From assembly GCA_937980205.1 (NCBI GenBank), contig CALJKW010000013.1, forward strand, positions 124,001 to 188,000: a DNA stretch of 64,000 nucleotides, given 5' to 3'. The notes beneath the pieces are model-generated. The model did not search any database. It saw only the letters and a program-made list of their open reading frames with translations, and was not told the origin of the DNA. Positions within the stretch are counted from its first letter, which is position 1. Every line of letters begins with the position of its first letter. A program made the position numbers and the translations under genes. The stretch is from an uncultured Myxococcales bacterium (GTDB lineage: Bacteria > Myxococcota > Myxococcia > Myxococcales > Myxococcaceae). This document shows positions 19,549 to 30,232 of this stretch, piece by piece.

Positions 19549-21138
19549 CTACGTGCCCTTGCGCACGCCGAGAATCTCGCCGTTGCCGCCGCTGATGCGC
19601 ACGCCGGTGACTCCCAGCACGGCGAGCGCAGTCGTGACGATGTCGGCGCTGCGCGGCACGCGCGTGACGACCCCGGTGTCCTCGCGAATCTGCAGCGGCG
19701 TGCCGTCGTAGCCGACCGCCTTGGGGTCGACGATGTCGTAGCCGCCGAGCATGCGGTTCGTCTCGATGCCGCCGCCCGCGAAGATGACCGAGTTCGCCGC
19801 CCAGTGGTCGCTCGTCGGGCCCGAGTTCGGCCAGGTGCGCGCGAAGTCCGACAGCACGACGACGAGCGTCTCGTCGAGCAGCGACTTGCCGGCCTTCTGC
19901 CCCGGGGTCGCCTTCATCTCGCCGAGCAGGCGGCCGATGACCTCGAAGATGGCCCGCACCTGCACGAACTGCGACCGGTGGCCCTCGGCGTGGCCGTTGT
20001 CCCAGCTCTGATTTGCGGGCGCCTGCGCGCTGACTGCGACGCTCGTGCAGATGTTGCTCTTCAGCAGCTTGAGCGCGAGGTCGAAGTCGGCGTTCCACGT
20101 GCCGCCGCCGTCGCTGTTGAACGCCGGCACGTCGACGGCGAAGTGGCCGGTGCCCGCGCCCGCCCAGAACGGGCGCGGCGTGTGCTCGATGCCCCGCGTC
20201 GCCTGAACGACGGAGGTGACGTCGCGCGCGAGCACCTTGCTCACGCCCGACAGCCCGTCGTGCAGCTGCTGCAGCACGTTCTCCGAAGCGGGGTTCACCG
20301 CGCCGCGGTAGCCGCGCAGCCGGCGCGCGACGCGGTCTTCGATGGGGTTCAGCACGAAGCCGCCGTCGAGCGCCGCGCCGTCGAACGTCCTCGGCGGCAG
20401 CGCGACGCCGACGTCGCTCGCCTTGAGGTTCGTCCACGGGCGCGACAGCCGGTTCGAGTACAGGAACTGAATGTCCGAGACGCGGGTGATGCTCGCGGGC
20501 GCCGCCTCGGGCCTCAGGCCGACGAGCTCGGGCGCGGGCCCGCTGATCCACACGCTCGGCAGCGGGCGATCGGGGAACCGCGAGAACAGGCCGTCGGCGG
20601 CCCACGCCTGCAGCGAGGGCGACTTGAACTCCGACGACGCGATGCCGGTGAGCGCGCTGACCTGCCCGCCCACGTGCGCGACGGTGCGCTGGTCGACGCC
20701 GTGCACCACCAGCGCGTTGTTCCACAGCTGATGCTGCACCCACGACCAGCCGTTCGGGCTCGTCTGCCCGCCCGTGCGCGGGTCGGGCATGCCGGCGGCG
20801 AGCGCCGCCTGGTCCCACAGGCGGGCGACGCGCAGCGGGGGAATCGCGCCGCCGGTGCCGCTGGTGCCGTCGAGGTTCACGACCTGCGACGCGGAGAACC
20901 AGATCGGCTCGCCCAGCGTCGTGATGGGCGCCGGAATCGACGTCGCGATCTGCTGCGCGCTCATCGGGATGAACGACCACGGCGACTGCCAGCCACCGCC
21001 GAGGAAGAGCGTGAGCAGCTTGTCCGGCCCGTCGAACGTCTGCGCGCGCGCGGCCTTGGGTCCGCCGACCTTCGCGAGCAGCGCGAGCTGGGTGGCTCCC
21101 AGCGTGGCCTTCAGCAGGTGTCGTCGCGAGAGGGCCAT
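19549..21138 (-). CDS. DUF1501 family Tat-exported protein
   Basis: 529 residues from the ATG at 21138. A twin-arginine signal (ALSRRHLLKATLGATQLALLA) indicates folded export. The body matches DUF1501 proteins, which have a sulfatase/phosphatase-like fold: LFLGGGWQSPWSF near the mature N-terminus, VVLSDFARTWPNSGPTSDHW and NSVIFAGGG toward the end. The start is one base after the stop of the upstream gene, so this is the last gene of a three-gene operon. DUF1501 genes elsewhere are typically next to DUF1549/DUF1553 or DUF1800 genes; the molecular activity is not established. Confidence 0.85.
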   Translation of the reverse strand: MALSRRHLLKATLGATQLALLAKVGGPKAARAQTFDGPDKLLTLFLGGGWQSPWSFIPMSAQQIATSIPAPITTLGEPIWFSASQVVNLDGTSGTGGAIPPLRVARLWDQAALAAGMPDPRTGGQTSPNGWSWVQHQLWNNALVVHGVDQRTVAHVGGQVSALTGIASSEFKSPSLQAWAADGLFSRFPDRPLPSVWISGPAPELVGLRPEAAPASITRVSDIQFLYSNRLSRPWTNLKASDVGVALPPRTFDGAALDGGFVLNPIEDRVARRLRGYRGAVNPASENVLQQLHDGLSGVSKVLARDVTSVVQATRGIEHTPRPFWAGAGTGHFAVDVPAFNSDGGGTWNADFDLALKLLKSNICTSVAVSAQAPANQSWDNGHAEGHRSQFVQVRAIFEVIGRLLGEMKATPGQKAGKSLLDETLVVVLSDFARTWPNSGPTSDHWAANSVIFAGGGIETNRMLGGYDIVDPKAVGYDGTPLQIREDTGVVTRVPRSADIVTTALAVLGVTGVRISGGNGEILGVRKGT

Positions 21139-21139
21139 G

Positions 21140-22189
21140 TCAGTAGAGGATCCACAGCGGGTCACGGATGAGCGCAGCGCAGACCGCGGTCCACGCCGTC
21201 GCAGTGCTCCTGGCCTCGTACGGGACGAACACCGTCGCGTAGAGGTCGTCGACGTCGGCGGTGCTCGCCGGCTGCCCGAGCATGCGCAGGTGCAGGTACG
21301 CGATGTTCGCCTTGATGTTGGCGATGCCCTGCGCCGTCGCGCTCGTGTCGGTGAGCGTGGCCTTCGACAGCACCGCGCTGTTGCCGGTCTTCGCGAACGC
21401 CTCGCGGCACCACGCCTGGGAGATCGGCACCAGCGCCTGCAGCATGTTCGGGGTCACCGCGTCGTTCGAGAGCTTCCCCTCGAGCCAGTACGCGCCGCCG
21501 AGCGCGGCGTAGAGCGCGCCGCCCTGATCGAACGGGTCGGAGTACGGCGTCGAGTCCGAGCTGCGCAGCGCGTACGCATCGCCGAAGCGCGCGTCCACGC
21601 GGTACGGAATGCCGGCGGTCGAAGACGCCGCGAAGAAGTCTGCCTCGGTGAGCCCGAGCTGGTCGTACAGCGCGCGGCGCATCTGCTCGGCCGACTTGCG
21701 ACGGACCTGCACCGGGTCGAACGGCGTGCCGGCGTCGGGGCGGGCGGGGAGGTTGCGAATCCACTCCTCCACCTCGGCGAGCGTGATGCGCGTGAGCCCG
21801 CGGCCCGAGAGCTGCTCGAACGTCTCGCTCGGCAGCGGCGGCATCTGGCGGCCGACGGTGCCGCGCAGGATGCCGACGAGGCTGCTCGCGGCCGGGTCGC
21901 CGGGCACGACCCAGCGCGGGTCGTAGACGATGAGGTTCTCGAACGCGGTCAGGTCGGCGAAGAACGGCCGCATGTCCATCGTGTGGCAGCCGCCGCAGGT
22001 GACCTTGAGGCGGGTGTAGACGTCGCCGTTCGAGAGGTACGTGCCGCCGTCGCCGGGGGCTGCTCCGCCGCCGGCGCCGCTGGTGCCGCCCGAGCCTCCG
22101 GCGCCTGCGCCCGTGCCGCCGCCACCGGCTCCGCCGATGATTCCCTGGCAGGCGACGAGCAGCAGCAGGGCGGTGACGAGCGCTCTCAC
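21140..22189 (-). CDS. Lipoprotein with a c-type haem motif
   Basis: 349 residues. A GTG start at 22189 overlaps the upstream stop as GTGA. Signal peptide MRALVTALLLLVACQG with lipobox LVAC, a Gly-rich linker, then a CxxCH haem-binding site (VTCGGCHTMDM) and a distal Met region (GRQMPPLP) typical of small cytochrome c modules. The remaining 200 residues (PVQVRRKSAEQMRRALYDQLGL onward) resemble no domain I can name. It is probably a periplasmic, lipid-anchored electron carrier or haem sensor working with its two operon partners. Confidence 0.7.
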   Translation of the reverse strand: MRALVTALLLLVACQGIIGGAGGGGTGAGAGGSGGTSGAGGGAAPGDGGTYLSNGDVYTRLKVTCGGCHTMDMRPFFADLTAFENLIVYDPRWVVPGDPAASSLVGILRGTVGRQMPPLPSETFEQLSGRGLTRITLAEVEEWIRNLPARPDAGTPFDPVQVRRKSAEQMRRALYDQLGLTEADFFAASSTAGIPYRVDARFGDAYALRSSDSTPYSDPFDQGGALYAALGGAYWLEGKLSNDAVTPNMLQALVPISQAWCREAFAKTGNSAVLSKATLTDTSATAQGIANIKANIAYLHLRMLGQPASTADVDDLYATVFVPYEARSTATAWTAVCAALIRDPLWILY

Positions 22190-23949
22190 AGGCCCCTCTT
22201 GAATTCGTCGCTGGTGAGGAGCGCGCGCACGAGCGGCTTCACCTTGCGGCCGCCGGCCACGAACTGCTGAACCAGCGCCGCCTCGCGCGACGCCTCGCGC
22301 GTGACGTCGAGCTTGCGGCCCATGAAGTGCTCGAAGACGCGCTGCACCGCGCAGCGGTCGAGCTCGCCGGACTGCACGAGCAGCTTGCCGAAGCCCAACG
22401 GGCCGATGGTGCCGTCGCTCTGCACTCCAAACAGCCGCTCACCGGGAGGCAGGAAGTCGATGAAGCGCGCGTCGGCGTTGCTCATCAGCTGCGCCGCGGT
22501 GATGGGCGTCAGGAACGTGTTCGGAATGAACGAGACGTTCCAGCGGCCGTACGGCTGGCGCCAGTAGATGCCGCCCGGCGAGTTCGCGTCGGGGAACGAG
22601 ACGGTGCCCGAGCGCCGCCACTGCCACGAGCCGATGCCGCCGAAGTTCGCGTGGCCGACGCTGTGGTGCGGCATCTCCTCTTCGATCTCGAGCCGCTTGA
22701 AGTGAATCGCCGCCGGGTCGATCGTCTGGTGGCAGTGCTGGCAGGCGCCCTGGCGCGCCGGGTCGTCGGTGTACGGAGGCGTGAAGACGATCGACGGGTC
22801 GGGCGCGGTGAAGTTGCGGCACGCGAACGTCTCGAGCCAGCGCGCCGCACGCACGCGCTCGCGCGGGAACCACGACGCGGGCCCCAACTGCGTGAGCACG
22901 CCCGCCGCCGGCAGCCCGCGCGGCGCGGTCAGGTCCATGCGCGGGTCGAAGGTGTAGGTGCGCGCCGCGAGCAGGTTGGGGTGCAGCGTCTCGACCACGA
23001 CCTTGTCCCAGCCCGCCGTCGCGGTGCGCCACCAGCCGCTCGCGTCGGAGACCGCGGCGTTGTCCGTGTTCATGCGGCCCCAGCGCACGTAGACGTGCTG
23101 CAGCTTCCGGGGCGCGACCGTGTAGTCGCCGGTCACCAGGTCGGAGAACGGCTCGTCGCGCGTGATGACGTGCGCGAACAGCCGTGCCGGCTCTTCCCAG
23201 AGCAGGCGGCGGTAGGTGTCGTCGAAGTTCGGGTTCGAGTCGCGCTCGAGCGCGTAGACGTAGCCGGGGCGATCTTCGTAGCGCGGGTAGCAGTACGAGA
23301 GGTTCGGGCCGCACGAGCAGCCGGCGCGCGGGAAGTGGCAGCGCGTCTCGCCGCAGTACAGCTTGCCGCAGTCGGTGCCGCTCGACGTCGTGGCGCCGCT
23401 GCCGCTGTTGCCGACGACGCGCACGCTCGTGCCGGGCGCCCACCACGGCTCGATGCTGCGCACCGTCGCGGCGGGGTCGTTGCAGATGCCGGGAGGGTCT
23501 CCGTGATCGGGGTCGCCGGCGAAGTGCGAGAGCGCGCCCGCATGCATCGTGCCCGCCGCGCACGGCTCGAGCGCGGCCGACATCGCGCCCTTGAACGAGT
23601 GGGCGAGGCTGCCCTCGGCGCTGCCGCGCTTGTAGTCGCCGACGCGCAGGTAGTCGTGACCCCACTCGACCATGCGGTCGTAGAAGTCGTTCGAGGCGAG
23701 GGCCGCGTCGATCTCCGAGGAGAGGAACGTGTCGTAGGTGCCCGCCGTCGTGGCGGCCTGCGCGGCCTCGTACTGCGTGACGCTCGGCTCGGTGCCGCGC
23801 AGCGTGAGGTGCACCCGGCGCAACAGGCGCGTCGGAGAGAGCGGCGGCGCCTGGGTCAGCGCCTCGGCCTTCGTCTCGACGCCCGCAGGCTCCCCGCGCG
23901 GGCCCTCGCACGCGGCGGCGATCAGCAGCAGGGCGAGGGTGCGTCTCAT
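22186..23949 (-). CDS. DUF1549/DUF1585-like haem-motif lipoprotein
   Basis: 587 residues from the ATG at 23949. Signal peptide MRRTLALLLIAAACEG with lipobox. The segment LLRRVHLTLRGTEPSVTQYEAA resembles the N-terminal motif of planctomycete/myxobacterial DUF1549-type proteins; the end FMGRKLDVTREAS ... LVRALLTSDEFKRGL resembles DUF1585/DUF1553 C-termini. A CxxCH motif (CQHCHQTIDP) could bind haem c. A Cys-rich insert at about 200-230 (YCGETRCHF, CSCGPNLSYCYP) may hold disulfides or metal. It is the first gene of the operon with the cytochrome-like lipoprotein and the DUF1501 protein. Family assignment is from motif resemblance only. Confidence 0.65.
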   Translation of the reverse strand: MRRTLALLLIAAACEGPRGEPAGVETKAEALTQAPPLSPTRLLRRVHLTLRGTEPSVTQYEAAQAATTAGTYDTFLSSEIDAALASNDFYDRMVEWGHDYLRVGDYKRGSAEGSLAHSFKGAMSAALEPCAAGTMHAGALSHFAGDPDHGDPPGICNDPAATVRSIEPWWAPGTSVRVVGNSGSGATTSSGTDCGKLYCGETRCHFPRAGCSCGPNLSYCYPRYEDRPGYVYALERDSNPNFDDTYRRLLWEEPARLFAHVITRDEPFSDLVTGDYTVAPRKLQHVYVRWGRMNTDNAAVSDASGWWRTATAGWDKVVVETLHPNLLAARTYTFDPRMDLTAPRGLPAAGVLTQLGPASWFPRERVRAARWLETFACRNFTAPDPSIVFTPPYTDDPARQGACQHCHQTIDPAAIHFKRLEIEEEMPHHSVGHANFGGIGSWQWRRSGTVSFPDANSPGGIYWRQPYGRWNVSFIPNTFLTPITAAQLMSNADARFIDFLPPGERLFGVQSDGTIGPLGFGKLLVQSGELDRCAVQRVFEHFMGRKLDVTREASREAALVQQFVAGGRKVKPLVRALLTSDEFKRGL

Positions 23950-24159
23950 CGCGCGCGGATTATTGACACCGGAATCAGCCGGCGTCCATCCCACCATCAG
24001 GAGCTTGCGGCGCGCGGATTGTCGCACGGAATCGTCAGGTCCGGTCAGGCGTGCAGCCGTTGCGCGACGTCAGGTGCGTCATACGGTCTGTACCGCCGCG
24101 ACTTCCGCACCTATCGGTGGAAGAGCCGGAAGCCGTTCATCAACCTGCTCGACGACTGA
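23950..24159. other. Gap with a possible gene remnant
   Basis: This gap lies between two minus-strand genes and should hold the promoter of the operon to its left. On the plus strand, an open stretch of about 46 codons (24019-24159, TTG start) ends YRRDFRTYRWKSRKPFINLLDD before a TGA. That string looks more protein-like than most noncoding frames here, but there is no ribosome binding site or family match. No promoter motif can be assigned with confidence. Confidence 0.25.
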
Positions 24160-26277
24160 TCAGCGCAGCAGCACGCCGATGAGAAAACCCAGCGCCAGCA
24201 GCAGCAGCCCGCCGGTGACGAGCACGTACGGGTGCATCCACGGCGGGGTCTCTTCCGCAGGCGGCTCTTCGACCCTCTTCTTCCCCGAGACGCTCGTCGT
24301 CTCTTTGCGCGGCGCGGGAGTTCCGCTCGACGTCTTCCGCGGCTGCACCGCGCGGTGACTGCCGGTCGACCGCGGCGCGCTCACTCGCGGAGCCGGAGCA
24401 GGCGCCGCAGCCGTCGCAGGTCCCGGCGCTTGCGGTGGTGGCATCGCCTTCGTCTGCTCGGACGGCGGCGGCATCACCGTCGTCGCGCCGCCCGGCTCTT
24501 CCTCCGGAATGTTCACGCTCGTGCCGACGACGGTCTTCATGTCGGCATCGTCGTCGTCCGGCTCGATGTCCCCGGTGCGCACCATCATCGGCCCGCTCGG
24601 CGGAAGGTCGATGGTGCCGACCACCGTCTGCTGCGGCCCGGTCTCGGGCTCGTCGGTCACGGTCGCGCTCGGGTTCTTGGAGGGCTCGTCGACGCCCGGC
24701 GGCGCCGGCCGGGACGCAGGCGGGCGGTCGTACGCAGTGACTCCCGAGCCGCGCGCCGATTTCGGCGTCTCCGGCACCGGGCCTGCGGCCGCGACCTTCG
24801 GCGGACCGGACACCGACTTCCGGGGAATCGGCTTGGGCGGCTCGGGCTCGTTCGCCGGCACCTGAATCGTGCTCGCGCCGTCGGCGTTGATGAGGCCCAT
24901 CAGCTCCGGCGGCAGCTCTCCGAGCTCGGTCGCGTCGTCGTCGAGCTCGTCGATGATCTTGCCCTTGCCGCCGTGCTGCACCGGCACCGACGTCGTCACC
25001 GGGCCTTTCACCGCGGCCGCAGGTGCGGGCGCAGGCGCAGGTGCAGGTACAGGCGCAGGCGCAGGCGCGGGCGGCGGAGCGGGTTCGGCCGCCGCAGCAG
25101 CGGGGACGATCGGCGCGGGCTGCGTCGGCACGCTCGCGCGCGGCGCAGGCGCAGCCGTCGGGACCGGACCCTTCGCAGCGGCCGTCGGAGCAGCGGCAGC
25201 CGGTGGCGGCGTCGTCACCGCGGGCACCGAGGCCGACGCGCGCGTCGCGGGCTCCTTCGTGTTCACGACGCGCTCGAACGCCGCCGAGAGCTCTTCGGCG
25301 GTCTGGAACCGGTCCTCCGGCTTGATGGCCATCGCCTTCTGGAGGAACAGCGACAGGCCGGCCGACGCCTGGAACCAGACCTTCGAGATGTCGGGCCGCG
25401 GGCGCGTGAGGTGCGCGCGCATCAGGTCCTGCTCGTCGGCGTCGGGGAAGGGCGGTTGATTCGAGATCATCCGGTACAGCACGACGCCGAGCGCGTAGAG
25501 ATCGGCGCGGCCGTCGAGCTGCTTCTCTCCGACGATCTGCTCGGGCGCCATGAAGTCGGGCGTGCCCCAGATGATGCCGGTGCGCGTGAGCGCGGTGGTG
25601 TGCCCGCGCGCGAGCCCCAGGTCGAGCAGCGTCACCTTGCCCTGCGGCGAGATGAAGATGTTCGACGGCTTCAGGTCGCGGTGGATGAGGTTCTTGCCGT
25701 GGATGTAGCCGAGCGCCGAGCACAGCTGCTTCACCAGCGGCAGGAGCTGCTCGGGCGTCAGCCGCCCGCCGTTCGCGTCGAGCAGATCCCACAGTGAGCC
25801 GCCCTCGAGGTACCGCATCACGAGGAACGGCACGTCGCGGTGCCGGCCGACCGCGTACAGGGTGACGATGTTCGGGTGGTCGAGCTTCCCCATCACCTGG
25901 GCCTCGCGCTCGAACCGCTTCACCGTCTCGTCCTGCAGGTTGCCGACGCCGAGCGCCTTCACCGCGACCTTGCGCCCGAGCTTGAGCTCGGTGGCGAGGA
26001 ACACGTTGCCCATGCCGCCTTCGCCGATCTTGGACTCGAGCTTCCACTGGCCGAGCAGCGTCTCTCCGGCCTCGAGGTCGGTGGGAGCCTTGCCGTTGGT
26101 CGCTGCAGGCGGTGCTGCGTCGACGGGCTGGCCCTCGGTGACCGTCGGCGACGACGGAGCTTCCGGCGCATACGGCGCCTGGCACTGCGGGCACACCGAG
26201 AGCTCCGAAGCGAAGGCCGCGCCGCAGCTCTTGCAGCTCTTCTGCTGACCGCTCGGTGCCGTGACGGCCTCAGGCAT
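24160..26277 (-). CDS. Membrane-tethered Ser/Thr kinase with N-terminal zinc ribbon
   Basis: 705 residues from the ATG at 26277. A zinc ribbon (CKSCGAAF ... CPQC) lies at residues 14-36. The kinase domain spans about 75-335: IGEGGMGNVFLA, VAVKALG, HRDLKPSNIF near residue 198, DLG in place of DFG (LLDLGLARG), and MAPEQ. A disordered Pro/Ala-rich region of 300 residues follows, encoded partly by imperfect GCAGGC repeats, and contains acidic and Thr-rich segments. A C-terminal membrane helix (YVLVTGGLLLLALGFLIGVLLR) ends the protein, so the kinase faces the cytosol as a tail-anchored protein. The gene begins 17 bases after the FHA sigma-54 activator and probably shares its transcript; the pair may be kinase and phospho-target. 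Confidence 0.9.
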   Translation of the reverse strand: MPEAVTAPSGQQKSCKSCGAAFASELSVCPQCQAPYAPEAPSSPTVTEGQPVDAAPPAATNGKAPTDLEAGETLLGQWKLESKIGEGGMGNVFLATELKLGRKVAVKALGVGNLQDETVKRFEREAQVMGKLDHPNIVTLYAVGRHRDVPFLVMRYLEGGSLWDLLDANGGRLTPEQLLPLVKQLCSALGYIHGKNLIHRDLKPSNIFISPQGKVTLLDLGLARGHTTALTRTGIIWGTPDFMAPEQIVGEKQLDGRADLYALGVVLYRMISNQPPFPDADEQDLMRAHLTRPRPDISKVWFQASAGLSLFLQKAMAIKPEDRFQTAEELSAAFERVVNTKEPATRASASVPAVTTPPPAAAAPTAAAKGPVPTAAPAPRASVPTQPAPIVPAAAAAEPAPPPAPAPAPVPAPAPAPAPAAAVKGPVTTSVPVQHGGKGKIIDELDDDATELGELPPELMGLINADGASTIQVPANEPEPPKPIPRKSVSGPPKVAAAGPVPETPKSARGSGVTAYDRPPASRPAPPGVDEPSKNPSATVTDEPETGPQQTVVGTIDLPPSGPMMVRTGDIEPDDDDADMKTVVGTSVNIPEEEPGGATTVMPPPSEQTKAMPPPQAPGPATAAAPAPAPRVSAPRSTGSHRAVQPRKTSSGTPAPRKETTSVSGKKRVEEPPAEETPPWMHPYVLVTGGLLLLALGFLIGVLLR

Positions 26278-26294
26278 AGGCGTCTTCTTGCGCT

Positions 26295-27617
<1,323 letters not shown>

Positions 27618-27840
27618 GTGCTTGGGAAGCTTTAGTCTCGGTCCCCGACGACACCCTGTCTACTCCCGCGTGGGCGTGTGAACGACAGTTCACAGGCGCG
27701 GTCCGTGCTCGATCTCGTCGTGGGAGATCTCCTGGAAGGCGCCGTTCCTCTCCGGCTGTTGCGGCGGTCCTTCGTGACGGAGATCGGCGCGGCGCATGAC
27801 CCATTGCATCTCCCACCACCGCGGCTGAAGCTTCGAGTCG

Positions 27841-29196
27841 ATGAGGCGCCTGGTCTCGCTCGCGCTGTTGCTGTCCGCCTGTACGAAGGAATCGGCGCCC
27901 GTGCAGGTCGAGGCCGCCGCGCCGGCGACGGCGCCTGCGGCGACGAAGGCGGCTCTGCCGAAGGTGTCGCGCTCGCTCGTCACGGTGAGCTGCGGCGACA
28001 TCTCGGGCCCGGGCTTCTTCAGCTCGCCGGAGATCGTGGTGACGCGCCGCCGCTTCGTCTGCGACGCGCCGCGCGTCAAGCTGCACGACGGTCGCACGCT
28101 GCTGGGCAAGGTGCGGAACAAGTGGCTGGACCTCGACCTCGCCGAGCTGGCCATCTCGGGTGGAGAAGGAGAGCCCCTGCCGATCGCCTCGGCGGTGACG
28201 CTCTCCGAGACGACCGACCTGTGGCTCGCCGCAGGCGGCAGCGGCAGCGTGCGGGCTCCGCTCGTCACGCGCCTCGGCGTCCCGCACTTCGAGGCGGCGT
28301 TCGACAAGGTGCCTGCTCCGGGCAGCATCGTGCTCGACGCGAAGGGCGCCGTGCTCGGCCTGACCACCGACGCCGTGCACGTGCTGCCGCTCGACGTGCT
28401 GCTGCCGTCGTGGGGCGCGCTGCTTCAGAACGCGAAGCCCGCGCTCGCGAAGGAGCTCGCCACGCTGCGCCGCGCGCTCGGCAAGCCGGGCCTCGTCACC
28501 GCGCTCGTCGACAAGAACGGCACGCTGCACGTCGTGCTGCTCTCGTACACCGCCGCGCCGCGCGTCACGCTCGGCGGCTGCAACGTCGAGCTCGAGCCGG
28601 CGTGGGAGAAGTTCCGGCTCAACGCGTGGCTCGACGAGCCGACCCGCGAGCTCTTCCAGTTCCTCGACGCGCACGACCTCGACATCGGCCTGTCGATGAG
28701 CACCGTCGCCGTGCCGACCGCCGCGTGCGGCACGGGCGAGCTGTTTCTCGATGGCGCCGACCCGCTGCTGCACGCCGCGCCGATCGGCAAGACGGACAAG
28801 GCGATGGCGGTGACCGCGGACTCGGAGAAGGCGCTCGCGCCTCCGCCGCCCGCGCCGCCCCGGGGCAAGCAGCCGGGAGAGCTCGACGCCACCGACGAGC
28901 GAATCTGGCGCGGCCGGTTCTCGGCGCTGCGCGAAGAGCGCGAGCTGTTCGAGAAGGACCTGCGGGCGAAGCAGCGCTTCATCGACGACGCCGATCGCGC
29001 GGTGCGCCGTTCCTCCTTCCGGTACGGCGGCGGCGTCGTCCTGCCCGTGCTGACGCCCGAAGAGAAAGAGCGCTACGACCAGTACAAGCGCGACCTCGAG
29101 GAAGCCGCGAGGGAGCGCGCCGAGTTCCAGCGGCGGCTCGACGACCTCGAGCGTGAGGCGTCGCGCGCCTCGGTGCCCCGCGAGTGGCGGCAATAG
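27841..29196 (+). CDS. Lipoprotein with a catalytically dead trypsin/HtrA-like domain
   Basis: 451 residues. Signal peptide MRRLVSLALLLSACTK with lipobox. Residues 45-200 follow the pattern of HtrA/DegP trypsin folds: PGFFSSPEIVVTRRRFVCD stands where active enzymes have the catalytic-His segment (TNAHV), LDLDLAELAI stands where the Asp-strand DLAVLK lies, and APGSIVLDAKGAVLGLTTD stands where GNSGGP precedes a GxVIGI strand. The Asp is kept but His and Ser are missing. The C-terminal 130 residues are highly charged and helical (LREERELFEKDLRAKQRF, KERYDQYKRDLEEAARERAEF), probably coiled coil. It may be a scaffold or inhibitor. The 223-base gap upstream holds its promoter and that of the divergent FHA activator. 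Confidence 0.7.
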   Translation: MRRLVSLALLLSACTKESAPVQVEAAAPATAPAATKAALPKVSRSLVTVSCGDISGPGFFSSPEIVVTRRRFVCDAPRVKLHDGRTLLGKVRNKWLDLDLAELAISGGEGEPLPIASAVTLSETTDLWLAAGGSGSVRAPLVTRLGVPHFEAAFDKVPAPGSIVLDAKGAVLGLTTDAVHVLPLDVLLPSWGALLQNAKPALAKELATLRRALGKPGLVTALVDKNGTLHVVLLSYTAAPRVTLGGCNVELEPAWEKFRLNAWLDEPTRELFQFLDAHDLDIGLSMSTVAVPTAACGTGELFLDGADPLLHAAPIGKTDKAMAVTADSEKALAPPPPAPPRGKQPGELDATDERIWRGRFSALREERELFEKDLRAKQRFIDDADRAVRRSSFRYGGGVVLPVLTPEEKERYDQYKRDLEEAARERAEFQRRLDDLEREASRASVPREWRQ

Positions 29197-29230
29197 ACCT
29201 GTCCTCTTTTTCTGGTAAGAGCGCCGCGCG

Positions 29231-30232
29231 TTGAGAGCCTGGGCCCCCATCGTGCTGGCAGCCGTCGCGTGCGGCGTGCTTCAGCTGGCGCTCGGCCAGT
29301 TCGAGTTCTTCATCTACCTGGCCTCGCTGGTCGGGGTGAACGTCATCCTCGCGGTGTCGCTGAACATCATCAACGGCATGACGGGGCAGTTCTCGATCGG
29401 CCACGCCGGCTTCATGGCGGTCGGCGCCTACGTGGCGGGCACGGTGTCGCTCGCGACGAACGACTACAAGCTGATCGGCCCCGAGGCGTTCTCGGATCAG
29501 GTGCTCTTCGTCGCAGCCCTGCTCGCCGGCGGCGCCGCGGCCGGGCTCTGCGGCTTCATCGTCGGGCTGCCTTCGCTGCGCCTGCGCGGCGACTACCTCG
29601 CCATCGTCACGCTCGGCTTCGGAGAGATCATCCGCGTCATCGTCCAGAACACGCCCGCGCTCGGCGGAGCCCTCGGGCTCTCGGGCATCCCGCAGCGCGC
29701 CGGCCTCGGCATGGTCTGGTTCTGGGTGTTCGTCGTCGTGCTCGTCGCGCGCCGGCTCGCCGCGTCGTCGCACGGCCGGTCGCTGTGGGCGATCCGCGAG
29801 GACGAGGTGGCCGCCGAGGCGATGGGCGTCGACACCACCGCCTACAAGGTCCGCGCGTTCGTGGTCTCGAGCTTCTTCGCCGGAGTCGCCGGCGGCCTGT
29901 TCGCCCACTTCGTGCCGATCATCAACCCGGGCTCGTTCACCTACGTGAAGTCGATGGAGATCGTGGTGATGGTCGTCGCCGGCGGCCTGGGCTCGACCAC
30001 CGGCGCGTTCACCGCGGCCGTCGTGCTGACGCTGCTGCCCGAGGGCATGCGGTCGCTGTTCACGCAGCTCGGCGGCACGGACGCGTCGCTCGCGCAGAAG
30101 GTCGATCAGATCCGCATGCCCATTTACGGCGTGCTGCTCGTCATCATCATGCTGTCGCGGCCGCAGGGCATCTTCGGCACGCACGAGGCGTGGCACCTGT
30201 TCCGGCGCAGGAAGAAGGCGGCCCCGGCGTGA
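29231..30232 (+). CDS. livM: Branched-chain amino acid ABC transporter permease LivM
   Basis: 333 residues with a TTG start at 29231. An in-frame stop at 29216 rules out a longer protein. LivM signatures include GQFSIGHAGFMAVGAY, LRLRGDYLAIVTLGFGEIIR and ALNIIxG-like SLNIINGMTGQ; about eight or nine membrane segments are visible. The usual partner permease LivH and a substrate-binding protein are not adjacent, because the gene before it encodes the protease-like lipoprotein. The stop overlaps the next gene's GTG. Confidence 0.9.
   Translation: MRAWAPIVLAAVACGVLQLALGQFEFFIYLASLVGVNVILAVSLNIINGMTGQFSIGHAGFMAVGAYVAGTVSLATNDYKLIGPEAFSDQVLFVAALLAGGAAAGLCGFIVGLPSLRLRGDYLAIVTLGFGEIIRVIVQNTPALGGALGLSGIPQRAGLGMVWFWVFVVVLVARRLAASSHGRSLWAIREDEVAAEAMGVDTTAYKVRAFVVSSFFAGVAGGLFAHFVPIINPGSFTYVKSMEIVVMVVAGGLGSTTGAFTAAVVLTLLPEGMRSLFTQLGGTDASLAQKVDQIRMPIYGVLLVIIMLSRPQGIFGTHEAWHLFRRRKKAAPA

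Noticed and set aside
24990..25250. Imperfect GCAGGC-type repeats considered as a separate repeat element
   Set aside because: They encode the Pro/Ala-rich linker of the zinc-ribbon kinase in frame, which is common in such proteins.
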